From Erinaceus europaeus (Eukaryota > Chordata > Mammalia > Eulipotyphla > Erinaceidae): a stretch of 64,000 nucleotides of DNA. Location: the NCBI RefSeq assembly GCF_950295315.1, contig NW_026647342.1:31062-95061 (forward strand), read 5' to 3'. Both the position numbers and the translations under genes were made by a program. Under the pieces are notes generated by a model. The model did not search any database. It saw only the letters and a program-made list of their open reading frames with translations, and was not told the origin of the DNA. Positions within the stretch are counted from its first letter, which is position 1. Each line of letters begins with the position of its first letter. Positions 21,259-31,479 of the stretch are shown here, one piece after another.

Positions 21259-22539
21259 GATAGTGGTTTTTGAGCCCAGGTTTATGTTTGTACTGAATGG
21301 AAATAGTGAGAGTAGACATCTTTTCTTGTTCTTTGTCTTGAGGGAATTATTATCAGAATTCACCATTAAAAGAAGTAACACTTGCAGGCTTTATATTAAG
21401 TGTTCTTTATCAAGAGGTAACCCCATCCCCACACCTCTATTCCTGACTTGCAGAGGGGTTTTCTCATTAGACTTAAAGAGCTTTGTATTATGACAAGTGC
21501 TTTTTTAATTTCAGTTGCTGTAACCATTATTTTTCTTCTTTAAAATTGGTGGTATGATGGATTATATTGCTTTTCAGTTTTTTCTTCCTAAAAAAAATCC
21601 CACTTGCCTATGATTAAGAACTGTGTTTATTGTTTAATTCAGTTTGCTAATGTATTATTGGGTAATATATTTAAGCTCATGAGAGAGCTCACTCTGGGTT
21701 TCTCTTTTTCCCTCTGTGGTTTTAGTACTAAGGTGGCTACTGAACTCAAGAGTTTATTTTTCAAAAGTTTTTCTACAAAGAAAATGATAATTATTTTTTT
21801 TTTATCTGTATGATATAATTCTCAAGCAAAGCTGTCTGATTCTGGAAATCTCTCACTCTTTTCTCTTCTTTTTTTTTCAGGAGCTTTCTAATTACAAATT
21901 CATGTTTTAAGGGGCTGTAGGACTAGCTGGATTATATATTTATTCATGGTTGTGTTTTAGTAGATTATAGTTTTAAGAAAGTAATCTCCTAAATTATAAC
22001 ATTATGAGGTAAAGCTGTTTACAGCACCCATAGACAATATTTTTGAATAGCAGAGATCTGTAGAGATAACTTTTATCAAATCCATAGTATTGATGATTTG
22101 TTCTTTGCTTTTTATCTTTTTTGGTCTTGTTTAAAAATTTGTCAATTTCACAGCCACATGTGGAAAAGTGAAACTAAAGCATCATCTAAAACCACACACC
22201 TAGGTCAAATAAAGATGAATGAGAGATCTAGGTATTAGACTCTAAAATTTAGAGAAGAAAATATTGGCGAAATTTTGCAGGACCTTCACATAAAAGATAT
22301 ATTTGGAGACTAAAACCTCTGGGAATGGGAAATAAAAACAAGAGTAAATAGGTGGGATTACATGAAACAAAAATGCTTCTACACATCAAAAGCAAACTAC
22401 ACAAGGTAACCTGGCAATCCAGTACATGGGAAAAGATATTTGCACATCACACATGAGGCAAATGATTGATATCAAACATCTATCTATAATTGGGACAGTT
22501 CTAAAAAAGAAGCAAAAATAACCCAATAAAAACATGGAC

Positions 22540-22742
22540 CAATTACAGAAGCAAAACCTTCCACCTTCTACACTCCATATTGACTCTGGGTCCATGCTCC
22601 CAGAGGGTTAAAGAATAGGAAAGCTATCAAGACAGGTAAAGGGATATGGAGTTCTGGTGGTGAGAATTGTGTGGAATTGTACCCCTCTTATCTAATGGTC
22701 TCACCAGTGTTCCCATTTTATAAATAAAAATTAAGCAAAAAA
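22540..22742 (+). mobile_element. LINE-like family B 3' end
   Basis: Begins 'caattacagaagcaaaacc', then 'gggtccatgctcccagaggg' and 'ggtggtgagaattgtgtgga', and ends 'tttataaataaaaatta'. It is inserted into the old L1. Confidence 0.72.
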
Positions 22743-23027
22743 ACATAGAACAAAGAACTAAATAGACAGCTTTCTAAAAAAGATACATACATGGCCCACT
22801 AACTCATAAAGAAGTGCTCCAATTCACTTATCATTAGAGAAATGTGAATTAAAACTTCACTGAGATACCATCTCATACCTGAGAGAATGGCTTACACCAA
22901 CAAACCAGGAAATGACAGGTGTTGGAGAGGTTGTGGAGAAAAAGGAACTCTACTACATTGCTGGGGGAAATGCAGACTGGAACAGCCCCTTTGGAAGACT
23001 ATATGGAGAGTCTTTAAACACATAAAA

Positions 23028-23325
23028 GGGAGTCAGGTGGTAATGCAGTGGGTTAAGGGCCAGTGACACAAAGTACAAGGACTGGCTTAAGGATCCCAGT
23101 TTGAGCCCCCGGATCCCCACCTGCAGGGGGGTTGCTTCACAAGTGGTGAAGCAGGTCTGCAGGTGTCTATCTTTCTCTCCTCCCTCTCTCTTCACCTCCT
23201 CTCTCGATTTCTCTCTGTCCAATCAAACAATGATGACAACAATAACAATAATAATAACTACAACAGTAAAAAACAACAAGGGCAACCAAAGGGAATTAAT
23301 AAATATTAAAAAAACAAATAAAAAC
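23028..23325 (+). mobile_element. SINE-A
   Basis: A full-length family member with a decayed B box ('agtttgagccc'), the family body and the linker with (ACA)n and an A/T tail. It lies directly before a family-B insertion. Confidence 0.85.
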
Positions 23326-23787
23326 GGAATTATCAACTCTTCATCTGCACTATTCCAGCCTTTAGGTCTATGATTGATCAACAATTTGTTTGGCTTTGTA
23401 TGTTATTTCTCTTTTCAACTACCAGGTTCCAGATGCTAGCATGTTGCCAACCAGACTTCCCTGGACAGACAACCCCACCAATGTGTCCTGGAGCTCTGCT
23501 TCCCCAGAAACCCACCCCACAAGGGAAAGGGAGAGACAGGATGAGAGTATGGATCGACCTGTCAATGCCCATGTTCAGTTGGGAAGCAATTACAGAAACC
23601 AGACCTTCAACCTTCTGCTTCCCACAATGACCTTGGGTCCATACTCCTAGAGGATTAAAGAATAGGAAAGCTATCAGGGGAGGGTATGGGTTATGGAATT
23701 CTGGTGGTGGGAATTGTGTGGAGTTGTACCCCTTTTATCCCATGGTTTAATCAATGTTTCCTTTTTATAAATAAAAAATTAAAAAAA
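23326..23787 (+). mobile_element. LINE-like family B 3' end
   Basis: About 460 bases of this 3' end, from 'tttgtatgttatttctc' through 'ccagatgctagcatgttgcc' and 'ccttgggtccatactcc' to the tail 'ataaataaaaaattaaaa'. The best-preserved plus-strand example of the family in the window. Confidence 0.78.
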
Positions 23788-23949
23788 TGAAATTATCTTA
23801 TGACCCAGCAATACCACTCTTAAGCATTTATCCAGTTGACATTCAAACACTAATTAGAAGATATATATGCACCCCTGTGACCATAGCTGCATTATTCACT
23901 ATAGCCAAAGAGTGGAAGCAACCTAAATGTCCTTCATCAGATGACTAGC

Positions 23950-24417
23950 TGTCACTTGCGATGGCGGGACACAGAAAAAGGAGGTTTGGAGCAGAAAGGG
24001 AACTCAATCCTTTATTTGCGCTCATACCTCAGGGTTGGGTGAGAGAGAAGCAGCTTGGGTCACGTGGAGGTAGCAAAAATGGCTGCCTCGTGCAGCAACC
24101 TTCCCTGCGTCTAATCACCGAAGTGAAAGGCGGGCAAGAAAGTGAGGTGCAGAGGAAGAGGGGCTTTTATGGGAATAGCTCTCTTGAGAATGAGAAGGGG
24201 GAGGAGTAACCATAGCACTCCAGGATAGGATAATAACTCTCGCGGTAATGGCAAGGAGTAACCAAAGCACTCCAACTATCGAGGGGAATTGACAATGGCC
24301 TGAGGGCACAACATGGTGGAACAGGCTCTCCAAGAATGTCCCAACTCTCTTGGGAACTAGCAATAGCCTGAGGGGGCAACATGGCAGATGCAACTGCATC
24401 TGCGCAATTTCCCAGCA
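23950..24417 (-). mobile_element. 3' LTR of class II ERV (LTR family 3)
   Basis: The minus strand begins TGCTGGGAAATTGCGCAG right after a polypurine tract and ends GCAAGTGACA. The poly(A) signal AATAAA is at 24011-24016 (plus strand) and a TATA-like ATAAAAG at 24164-24170. U3 holds two sets of direct repeats with offsets of about 52 and 68 bases. About 468 bases long. Confidence 0.82.
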
Positions 24418-24434
24418 TCTCCCCCTTTCCTTAT
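24418..24434 (-). promoter_or_regulatory. retroviral polypurine tract
   Basis: The minus strand reads ATAAGGAAAGGGGGAGA immediately before the TG that starts the LTR. In retroviruses this tract primes plus-strand DNA synthesis. Its position fixes the upstream edge of the LTR. Confidence 0.75.
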
Positions 24435-24703
24435 ATCTAATGGCCACAGTATAGGAAACTTAGAGTGGAGCAGGCTTAAATGTTTTTAAGGAATGCCGTG
24501 CTCAGGTGGGAAGATGTAGGATGTTTTTGTGGGGGAGGGAAGACTTACATGGCCACCAACCTTGTGAGATTCATGTGTCCCCCCTGTGCACAACCCCTCT
24601 GTAGAGAGAGAGAGAGACTTACCTGGAGGGACTCATCTCAATAGTTAAGCTCTGCCAGGCTCCACAATCTACTCACAATATTTCTACATCTTTCCCTATC
24701 TTT

Positions 24704-24958
24704 CTATCTAGTCATCACATTAAGATGGGTCAATGTCTGTAAAAGACTCCATCTGTGACCAAGGAATAGTGGTGTAGGGATGAGCAGAAACCTTTTGGGC
24801 ATAAACCTGAATGATATAACAAAACAGAAAGGGACAAGTAGGAGAGCAGTAAAAGCCAGTGTGATGTCAAGGGAAGGCTTGGTGTGCAAAGGAACGTTCC
24901 CTGTCTCTGGGGGGGGCGGTGGCAAGGATTCGTAATAAGGGGGCATTTCCTGACTCAA
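24704..24958 (-). pseudogene. possible env C-terminal remnant
   Basis: An open stretch of 84 codons between integrase and the LTR with a strongly hydrophobic segment ('ITLAFTALLLVPFCFVI') followed by basic residues, as in the membrane anchor and tail of a retroviral transmembrane subunit. No other env hallmark is visible, so the call rests on position and hydropathy only. Confidence 0.25.
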
Positions 24959-25554
24959 AGGGCAGGACCTGTAGGCAGGAGGGCATTGCCCACCAAGCAG
25001 AGGGGCTATTTAGCATTGTATAGTCCTCAAGGCAACAGTCTGCAAGTCTATGAACTACTCAGGGTCAGTCTTTGAAAAGCCAGCAGCGTGAAGGGAAGGA
25101 AGCTGCTGTAAAAATTGTGTAAAGTGTCCAAAGGGTAAACCAGCAAGTCCAATAGAAGTGTCATCCCAAAGTAGGTGACTAGGGTGAGAAATGGCAGGGA
25201 ATGAAATGCTGCATGAGGAAAGTCAGCCGCTGGAATTCCACTTTTCTGTAGAGAGTGAGCTGGAACTGCCAAAACATGACAGGCAAAGCAGAAGCAGGAA
25301 GGGCAGACAGGCAGTAAGAAAGTTTTGTCCTTGTAGTCTGTGAATCAGGTTTTTTAGATCATGTCAGGTGACATCTAAGGTTTTGGGGGCGGGGCACTGT
25401 AGTCATGCTGTCTAGTGGGTGATGTCAGAGTATGTAAGTGTCCAGATGGTTTTTCCCAGGATTCCTGTGAAAGAAACACAATCTACTTCTCATGGTTAGC
25501 AGGGCATCTGATTTGAATTTTTTTTTTTGTAAAAGAAGAGGTTTGGTGCCTTAA

Positions 25555-25584
25555 CCAACTGAGTATTGGGGGATGTATCCTCCC

Positions 25585-25621
<37 letters not shown>

Positions 25622-25770
25622 TTAATTGAGCCGGGGCATTTGGTGGGCCTTCTCAACAGCCATTTGTCTTTGGGGGTAGTAAGAGATATCCGTGGCATGG
25701 TTGGTGTTATAAAGGGAAATATCTTTAAATTGTTGGCTGACAAAGGCAGGCCTATAGTGGCAAGACGAGA
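25555..25770 (-). pseudogene. ERV integrase, end of catalytic core (fragment)
   Basis: The minus-strand translation shows 'FVSQQFKDI', then 'SYYPQRQMAVEKAHQ', the region around the last catalytic Glu of the integrase core, and then a short piece like 'NTQLVKAPNL' matching the start of the C-terminal part. A (TTA)n expansion at about 25586-25620 and stops break the frame. Confidence 0.65.
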
Positions 25771-26227
25771 TACATCAGTTAAGTGTAGAAGAATATGTGA
25801 ATGTTGTTAATTCACATAAGTTGTATATGGAGGAATTTTTTATAGTTTAATACCTTACCATATGAACAGATGATTCTTCATGTGAAGGCTTGATAGCTAT
25901 AATCACTTACTTGTGAAAAAAAATAAAACTTGTAACAAGTTAGAGGTTTATTATAATTGATAGCTCGATGATTATAATTGGTTTAACTATATTTATGATT
26001 TTGTTTAAAGGTCATCTAATGTGACCTCTTTTTGCAGTCTCTACAGCAGGATCTTCAGACCAATTTTAGTTAAAATATATATTTTGATTTTTTAACTATT
26101 TTTACTTTGGACTATAAACAGACTCAGGTTACTTAGAGAGTTAACACATGTTAGTGACAATGGTTTTAACATTTACAGTGCCAGATTGATGCCAGATCTG
26201 TTGTGGAGTAATTTCCATAAGATAGCT

Positions 26228-26266
26228 TACAGGGCACTTTTGGGGGCCCTCCTAAAGTGCCCTGTA
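26228..26266. other. palindrome, 13-bp stem
   Basis: TACAGGGCACTTT at 26228-26240 and its exact reverse complement AAAGTGCCCTGTA at 26254-26266, separated by 13 bases that can extend pairing. It lies within the retroviral remnant. Function unknown. Confidence 0.8.
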
Positions 26267-26537
26267 TAGAGAATTTGTATTTTAGTTTTGGGGATTTATT
26301 GTCACGTTAAATATTTAGACTTTACCTTAAATAGTTAGTTACTTTTAGCAAATTAATTTTACCTTTCCTGGTAGTAATGTAGCTTCAAGGTTATACTTTT
26401 AACCGTTAAGTTAATGTTTACCAAACTTGAAACATACCCATAATCATTTCACACTGGAGGAGAAAAACTTTTGTTATGAAAACATATCATTTTAAAAACA
26501 AATTTAGATCCATCTTTACTCACACAGTTTAAGAATA

Positions 26538-26538
<1 letters not shown>

Positions 26539-26587
<49 letters not shown>
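26539..26587. repeat. (CA)n(TA)n microsatellite
   Basis: About 15 CA units followed by about 8 TA units. Confidence 0.95.
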
Positions 26588-26880
26588 CCAAGACATATAT
26601 AAAAATCAAAAGAGAGAAAAACAATTTTTCAATGTTTCTGGATGTCTCCAGAAACCTTGGCTGTGTCCTTCATTTTTATATAAAGTCAATTAAGTTTTAG
26701 AGTACTCTGAGAAGATGGGTCATACAAAAATTTTTGGTCATTCAACACACTCACTCACAAAACACAACTGGCCAGTCATAACATAAGACATCCAGAGAAG
26801 GGGTAGGACAGAGGGCTCTGTAAGCCAGATTTTCCAGATTCTGCCATGTCGTATTATGGATCCTAGGATGCATCCTGAAT

Positions 26881-27252
26881 CTAGTCCTCTTGTAGTATTT
26901 CTTGTTCTTTAGGGATAGCAGCGCCATCATGCAGGTATTGTCGGACATGGCGGGCAGGAACCCAGACAGTTTTAGAGTAATTCTGTGGGAAAACACATGC
27001 AAAACCCCTCCCCATGGTCAATAGGGGGTCAGGCCCTTTCCAAATTTTATCGAGTGGGTTTTTCCATTTGACCTTAATAGCTGGGAGGGTAGATGGTGTT
27101 TGCCAGTGAAGAATAATAGGAGGTAGGTCAGAGTTATTGTAAATATTAAAGAGATTTAATGTAGTTAAGGCTTTTGCTAGCTGGATATTGGGGGGGTACA
27201 TTCCTCCTTTATCTTTATTTAATTGAGCCTTAAGGGTTTGATGGGCCCTCTC
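26881..27252 (-). pseudogene. ERV integrase C-terminal part
   Basis: An open minus-strand frame of about 124 retroviral codons (the upstream part of the 167-codon frame is L1-derived). It begins 'VERAHQTLKAQLNK', continues 'PPNIQLAKAL' and 'LHWQTP', and ends in the DNA-binding domain with 'KIWKGPDPLLTMGRG', 'VFPQ' and 'VWVPARHVR'. This is the class II (betaretrovirus / HERV-K-like) integrase. The HHCC zinc region and catalytic residues are missing, so it is an inactive fragment, though unusually free of stops. Confidence 0.88.
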
Positions 27253-27307
27253 AACAAGTTTTGGGTTATATATTCCATGGAATAGTACTCTGCAATCAAA
27301 AAAGATG

Positions 27308-27980
27308 ATATTATTTTTATTTATTGGGGGAATTAATGGTTTATAGTCAATAGTAAAATAAAGTAGTTTGGACACGTGTAACATTTCTCAGTTTTCCACA
27401 TAACCATTCAACCCCCTCTAGGTTCTCCTCTGCCATCATGTTTCAGGACCTGAATCCTCCCCCTCACCCTCAGCTTGAGTTTTTTACTTTGGTGCAATAC
27501 ACCAACTCCAGTCCAAGTTCTGCTTTGTGTTTTCTTATTTTTAAGCTTCTCCTTATTAGTATTATTATTAGATCTAATACTGATAGACAAGATTGTAGGA
27601 AAGAGTGACATAATCCACACAACTCCCACCACCAGAGTGCTATATCCCATCCCCTCCGATGGAAGCTTCCCCATTCTTTATCCCTATGGGAATAGGGGCC
27701 AAAGATCTCTCTCTATGGGGCACAGAAGGTCAGAGGCCTGGCTTTCGTAGTTCCTTCTCAGCTGGACATGGGCATTGGCATGTTAATCCATACCCCCAGC
27801 CTATTTCTACTTTTCCCTAGTGTGGTGGGGGCGGGCTTTGGGGAGGTGAGGTTCCAGGATACATTTGATGAGGTCATTTGCCTAGGGAAGTCATTTTGTT
27901 GTATTAGTAGTACTTTTCAACTTCTATCTATGAGTGAGATCACCCCATATCATGCATATCGGTGATTTTGAGAGAACTAC
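27308..27980 (-). mobile_element. L1 3' end split by family B
   Basis: The L1 3' UTR in reverse is at 27308-27544 ('ccccaataaataaa', 'aagactc'-type sequence) and resumes at about 27913-27980 ('gggtgatctcactcatagat' in reverse). A family-B copy lies between. Confidence 0.7.
27545..27912 (-). mobile_element. LINE-like family B 3' end
   Basis: Minus-strand copy: 'acaactcccaccaccagag', 'attctttatccctatggg', 'gcacagaaggtcagagg', in the same order as the copies at 13905 and 28995. It sits inside L1 3' UTR. Confidence 0.72.
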
Positions 27981-27989
27981 TGTAGTTTC

Positions 27990-28080
27990 TAAAGGGGATA
28001 CAGAACTCTGGTCGGGAGAACCATATGGAATTATACCCCTATTATCTTACAATTTTGTAAGCCAATATTAAGTTACTAAC
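27990..28080 (+). mobile_element. short LINE 3' end fragment
   Basis: 'cagaactctggtcgggagaa', 'attatacccctattatctta' and 'ccaatattaagttactaac' parallel the ends at 6400-6478 and 41450-41540. This is a variant 3' terminus. Confidence 0.5.
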
Positions 28081-28312
28081 AAAACAAAGTGTGCCCATAA
28101 ACTTCTGTCTTATTTTCCTACCCCCAGAGAATATTATTTTATCTCCATGTGTTTAAAGATTTTCTTGTTATTGATTTGTAACTAAATACCTTTACAGTCA
28201 GACAGCACAGTACATGATCTAAATGCCTTTATATAACTTTTGTAACATATAAATGCCTTTATATAACTATATATAACTTTCTTTAAATTTTTTTCATGCC
28301 ATGCAGCCTTTT

Positions 28313-28516
28313 AAAAATTATCTTTATTTATTAATTGGATAGAAACAGCCAGAAATCAAAAGGGAAGGGGGCATAGGAAGGGAGAGAGAGACAGCGAGAT
28401 ACCTCCAGCACTGCTTCACCACTAGTGAAGCTTTCCCTCTGTAGGTGGGGACCAGGGTCTTGAACCCAGGTCCTTGTTTATTATAACATATGCACTCAGC
28501 TAGGTACACCACCACC
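28313..28516 (-). mobile_element. SINE-B
   Basis: Full-length minus-strand family B flanked by CAGCCTTTT at 28304-28312 and 28517-28525 (target duplication). Confidence 0.85.
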
Positions 28517-28525
28517 CAGCCTTTT

Positions 28526-28910
28526 TTTTTTTTTTCAATTTCTGCCATACTCCAGTTCCACAAGTGTTTTTTATTTTGTAAAAGTTAAAATCTAGCTATA
28601 TCCATAGGAGTGGAATTACTGGGTCATAAGGAAGGTCCATTTCAAGCCTTGTGAGTTGTTTTCCAAACTTTCCGCAGTTGTTGGGCCAATTGACATTCCT
28701 ACCATCAGTGCAAGAGGGTTCCTTTATTCCCATAAATTCTTCAGCATTTGTTATTGCTATTGTTTTTGATGTATGACATTCTCACAAGGGTGAAGTGGTA
28801 TCTCATTGTTGTCTTTATTTGCATTTCTCTGACTATCAGTGACATGAAGAAATTTTTCATATGTCTGTTGGCCTTTCTTATCCTGCAGTTTTGTCAATTA
28901 CTATTAAATC
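28526..28910 (-). mobile_element. old L1, ORF2 3' region
   Basis: The reverse complement follows L1 ORF2 near its end: 'gagataccacttcacccttg', 'ggtgggaatgtcaattggcc'-like and 'gacccagtaattccact'. Diverged. 28080-28312 may be part of the same element but I cannot confirm it. Confidence 0.65.
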
Positions 28911-28994
28911 AATAAAATATATTTTTAAAAAGTTAAACTCTGTCCCCACTAAACAGCTCCCTATTCATCCTCTTCCAACCTTGAGATGTCAGAG

Positions 28995-29355
28995 CTCATT
29001 TGTATTTATTTATTTAATAATGACCAACACAAGTGTAGGATAAGAAGAGTACAATTACACACAATTCCCACCACCAGAGTTCCATATCCCATCCCATCCA
29101 TTGTATGTTTTCCTATTTTTATCCCTCTGGAAGTATGGACCCAAGGTCATTGTGGGATGCAGAAAGTGGAAGATCTGGTTTCAGTAATTGCTTCTCCATT
29201 GGACATGGGTGTTGACAGGTCGATCCATGCTCCTGGCCTGTCTCTCTCTTTCCCTAGTGGGGCAGGGGTCTGGAGAGGTAGTATTCCAGAGCACATAGGT
29301 GAGATCATTCATTCAGTGAAGTCAGAATGGCGTCATGGTGGCATCTGCAACTTGG
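28995..29355 (-). mobile_element. LINE-like family B 3' end
   Basis: Minus-strand copy with 'cacacaattcccaccaccag', 'atccctctggaagtatggac', 'tgtgggatgcagaaagtgg' and 'catgggtgttgacagg' in family order. Confidence 0.76.
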
Positions 29356-29954
29356 TGAAAATCTGTGCCTCCTTTGTCCCATTCAGCCTCAATTTGCCAG
29401 ATTAAGTGTGGATTATTTGGCTCTGTTTTGGTTCCACTTTGACCTCTCCTGCATACTTCCTTCACCACTGGCCTGGAAATCCTGTCTTGACCTGAAATTC
29501 GCAAGTTTAAAGCAGCTTCCATGCAGAGCATTTGTCAGGTGTCCTCTTCAAGACACCATCTTGGCTCTGCTCCAATCAGCTCATCAGTTTTCTATCCTGC
29601 ACATTGAAACATTATTGTTGTTGCGCACACTTTCTGAATTGCACTGGATTCCTGATATATGAGTCCTTTTGCCACCATGTAATGCCTTTCATTGACCCGA
29701 GTAATTTTCTTGCTTTGAAGTCATCTTATCAAGTATTAATAAAGCCACTGCTTTTTATTGACATCTGCACAGTGCACAGCATGCATTTTTCCTCCTTTTG
29801 CTTCTAGCTTACATAAAACATTGACTATAGAATAAGTTAGGCAGTACAGTGCTGAGCTGTATGTTCTTTTAATTCATGGCACATATCCATTTTATGTGTG
29901 CATTAAAATTATTCATGTTTAAGGTACTTGATAAGTTGAAAAACTCTGCCATTT
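29356..29954. other. single-copy sequence
   Basis: About 600 bases with no recognisable repeat. A 111-codon frame (29327-29662) overlaps the family-B edge and has no family resemblance. Confidence 0.45.
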
Positions 29955-31440
29955 TGCTTTTTTGTTTTTGTAAGTTTTTATTTATAAAATGGAAACACTG
30001 AGAAGACCATAGGATGAGAGGGACACAATTCCACACAGTTCCCACCACAACTCCATATCCCATTTCCTCCCCTCATACTTTTCCTGTTCCTTATCCCTCT
30101 GGGAGCATGGACCCAGGATCATTATGGGGTGCAGAAGGTGGAAGGTCTGGCTTCTGTAATTGCTTCCCCACTGACCATGGGTCAATCCATACTCCCAAAG
30201 GCAGGTCAGTCCATACTCCCAGCCTGCCTCTCTCTTTCCCTAGTTGGGCAGGGCTCTGAGGAAGCGGGGTTCCAGGTAACATTGGTGGGGTCATCTGCCC
30301 AGGGAAGTCTGGTTGACATCATGCTAGCATCTGGAGCCTGGTGGCTGAAAAAAGAGTTAATATATAAAGCCAACCAAATTGTTGCCTAATCATGAACCTA
30401 AAAGCTGGAATACTCCCAGCCAGTCTCTCTCTTTCCCTAGTAGGGCAGGGGTCTGGGGGGGGTTGGGGCTCCAGGACATATTGGTGGGGTCCTCTGCCCT
30501 GGGAAGTCCAGCTGGCATCATGATAACATCTGGAACCTGGTGGCTGAAAAAGAGTTAAGATAGAAAGCAGAGCAAAATTTTGAATAAAAATGAACCTAAA
30601 GGCAAGAATATTATGGGTGGAGATTTGGGGTCTCTGTTTTGGAAAAAGTTAGTAAGTCTATTTTAGTTATATTCCAAGGGACCCATGACCCAACTAGATT
30701 TTGCCTGTGCCTGACATCCAATATGCAGGTCACCTAAGCTATTGTCTGGGCAAATAATGTCGCAGTTGGAAAAAGGACCAGAAAGCTGGATCAGGGAAGA
30801 GAGTATCTCCCAAATATGGGAAAAGTATATAAATATTATTAATTTTAAGCCCTATCCTAAAAGCTTAGACCAGGGAGAACAAAAGGAACTGGTGGTGTTC
30901 CTTTATAAGTTACAGATATAAGCAAATAGCATAAAAGGACATAAATTATGGCTATGTCTTGTATGCTACAGCAAATCCCAACAATGGATTCTCAAAGTTA
31001 ACCCAAGTGTCAAATGATTTGGTTACAGAGATAACTATCTATTGCTTTCTTAAGCCCTAAGACAGCAGAAACCCTCCCCTTTCTGTATAAAGCCCATATT
31101 TCTCCCAGTCCTGAAACCTCTAGGACGGGGCTCACTTTCCTGCATGCTTCTCCCAATTCATACCAACTGACACTGCATCTGCTGATCCCAACCTAATCAG
31201 TGTAACCAGTCCCACCTTGGCATGTTTCACTTCAAGCTGCATCCAGAGATGTCAGGCATGGAATGTGAACCCACCAGCTTCATCACTCTGGTGAGACCTT
31301 TCCTAGCTCATAGGACTCCTTAAATTCATTTTGGGTGGTGCACTTCTTAACAGACATCAACACCTCACAACCAGGGTCTATGAGATAGGGTATAAGTACA
31401 TTATCCAGGAGTTGGGGAAAAACATCTACCTTAAAGCAAA
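29955..31440 (-). mobile_element. LINE-like family B, longest copy
   Basis: Starts at the low end with the T-rich tail complement and covers the 3' UTR (to about 30390), a duplicated unit (see separate entry), then about 800 bases of upstream sequence. Parts of that recur at 6825-7012 and 10691-11060. No coding frame is left. An L1-type element is the best guess because of the A-tails, 5' truncation and inversion seen in the family. Confidence 0.65.
30214..30607. repeat. 197-bp tandem duplication inside family B
   Basis: Unit 1 starts 'tactcccagcctgcctctct' at 30214. Unit 2 starts 'tactcccagccagtctctct' at 30411. Both run through 'gggaagtc', 'gcctggtggctgaaaaa' and 'gaacctaaa'. The two are clearly diverged from each other. 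Confidence 0.85.
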
Positions 31441-31479
31441 AGTGCACAGTAGTTTGCATTTTGCTATTTTTTAAATTTG

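Larger units (their letters stand above)
20560..22130 (-). mobile_element. old L1, ORF2 middle to end
   Basis: The reverse complement follows the mammalian L1 ORF2 order from the reverse transcriptase region (about 22100-21260) to the C terminus (20960-20600). A SINE-B interrupts it at 21056-21258. It is more diverged than the L1s at 14988 and 53775. Confidence 0.7.
22150..23949 (+). mobile_element. old L1 ORF2 3' region, heavily interrupted
   Basis: L1 ORF2 C-terminal sequence ('agagaagaaaatattggcga', 'ggagaggttgtggagaaa', 'gacccagcaataccactctt', 'tggaagcaacctaaatgtcc'). It is interrupted by family B at 22540, by a SINE-A plus family B pair at 23028-23787, and by the retroviral remnant from 23950. 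It seems to resume at 27256-27307 ('ggttatatattccatggaatagtactctgcaat'). Confidence 0.75.
23950..27255 (-). mobile_element. class II ERV remnant: 3' LTR, 3' internal region, integrase
   Basis: A minus-strand retroviral remnant: 3' LTR (23950-24417), polypurine tract (24418-24434), AT-rich internal and possible env-derived sequence, an integrase core piece (about 25555-25770), more AT-rich sequence, then the integrase C-terminal part (26881-27252). gag, protease, reverse transcriptase and the 5' LTR are absent. Old L1 sequence flanks both sides. The integrase parts are not in the expected order, so nested insertion or rearrangement is likely. It cannot encode a virus. Confidence 0.78.

Noticed and set aside
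20472..24660. The start TGTGGAGCCTGGCAGAGC near 24660 (minus strand) as the upstream LTR edge
   Set aside because: The polypurine tract at 24418-24434 and the TG right after it place the LTR start at 24417. The downstream match to CA at 23950 agrees.
29327..29662. 111-codon open frame
   Set aside because: It begins in family-B sequence and shows no family resemblance.
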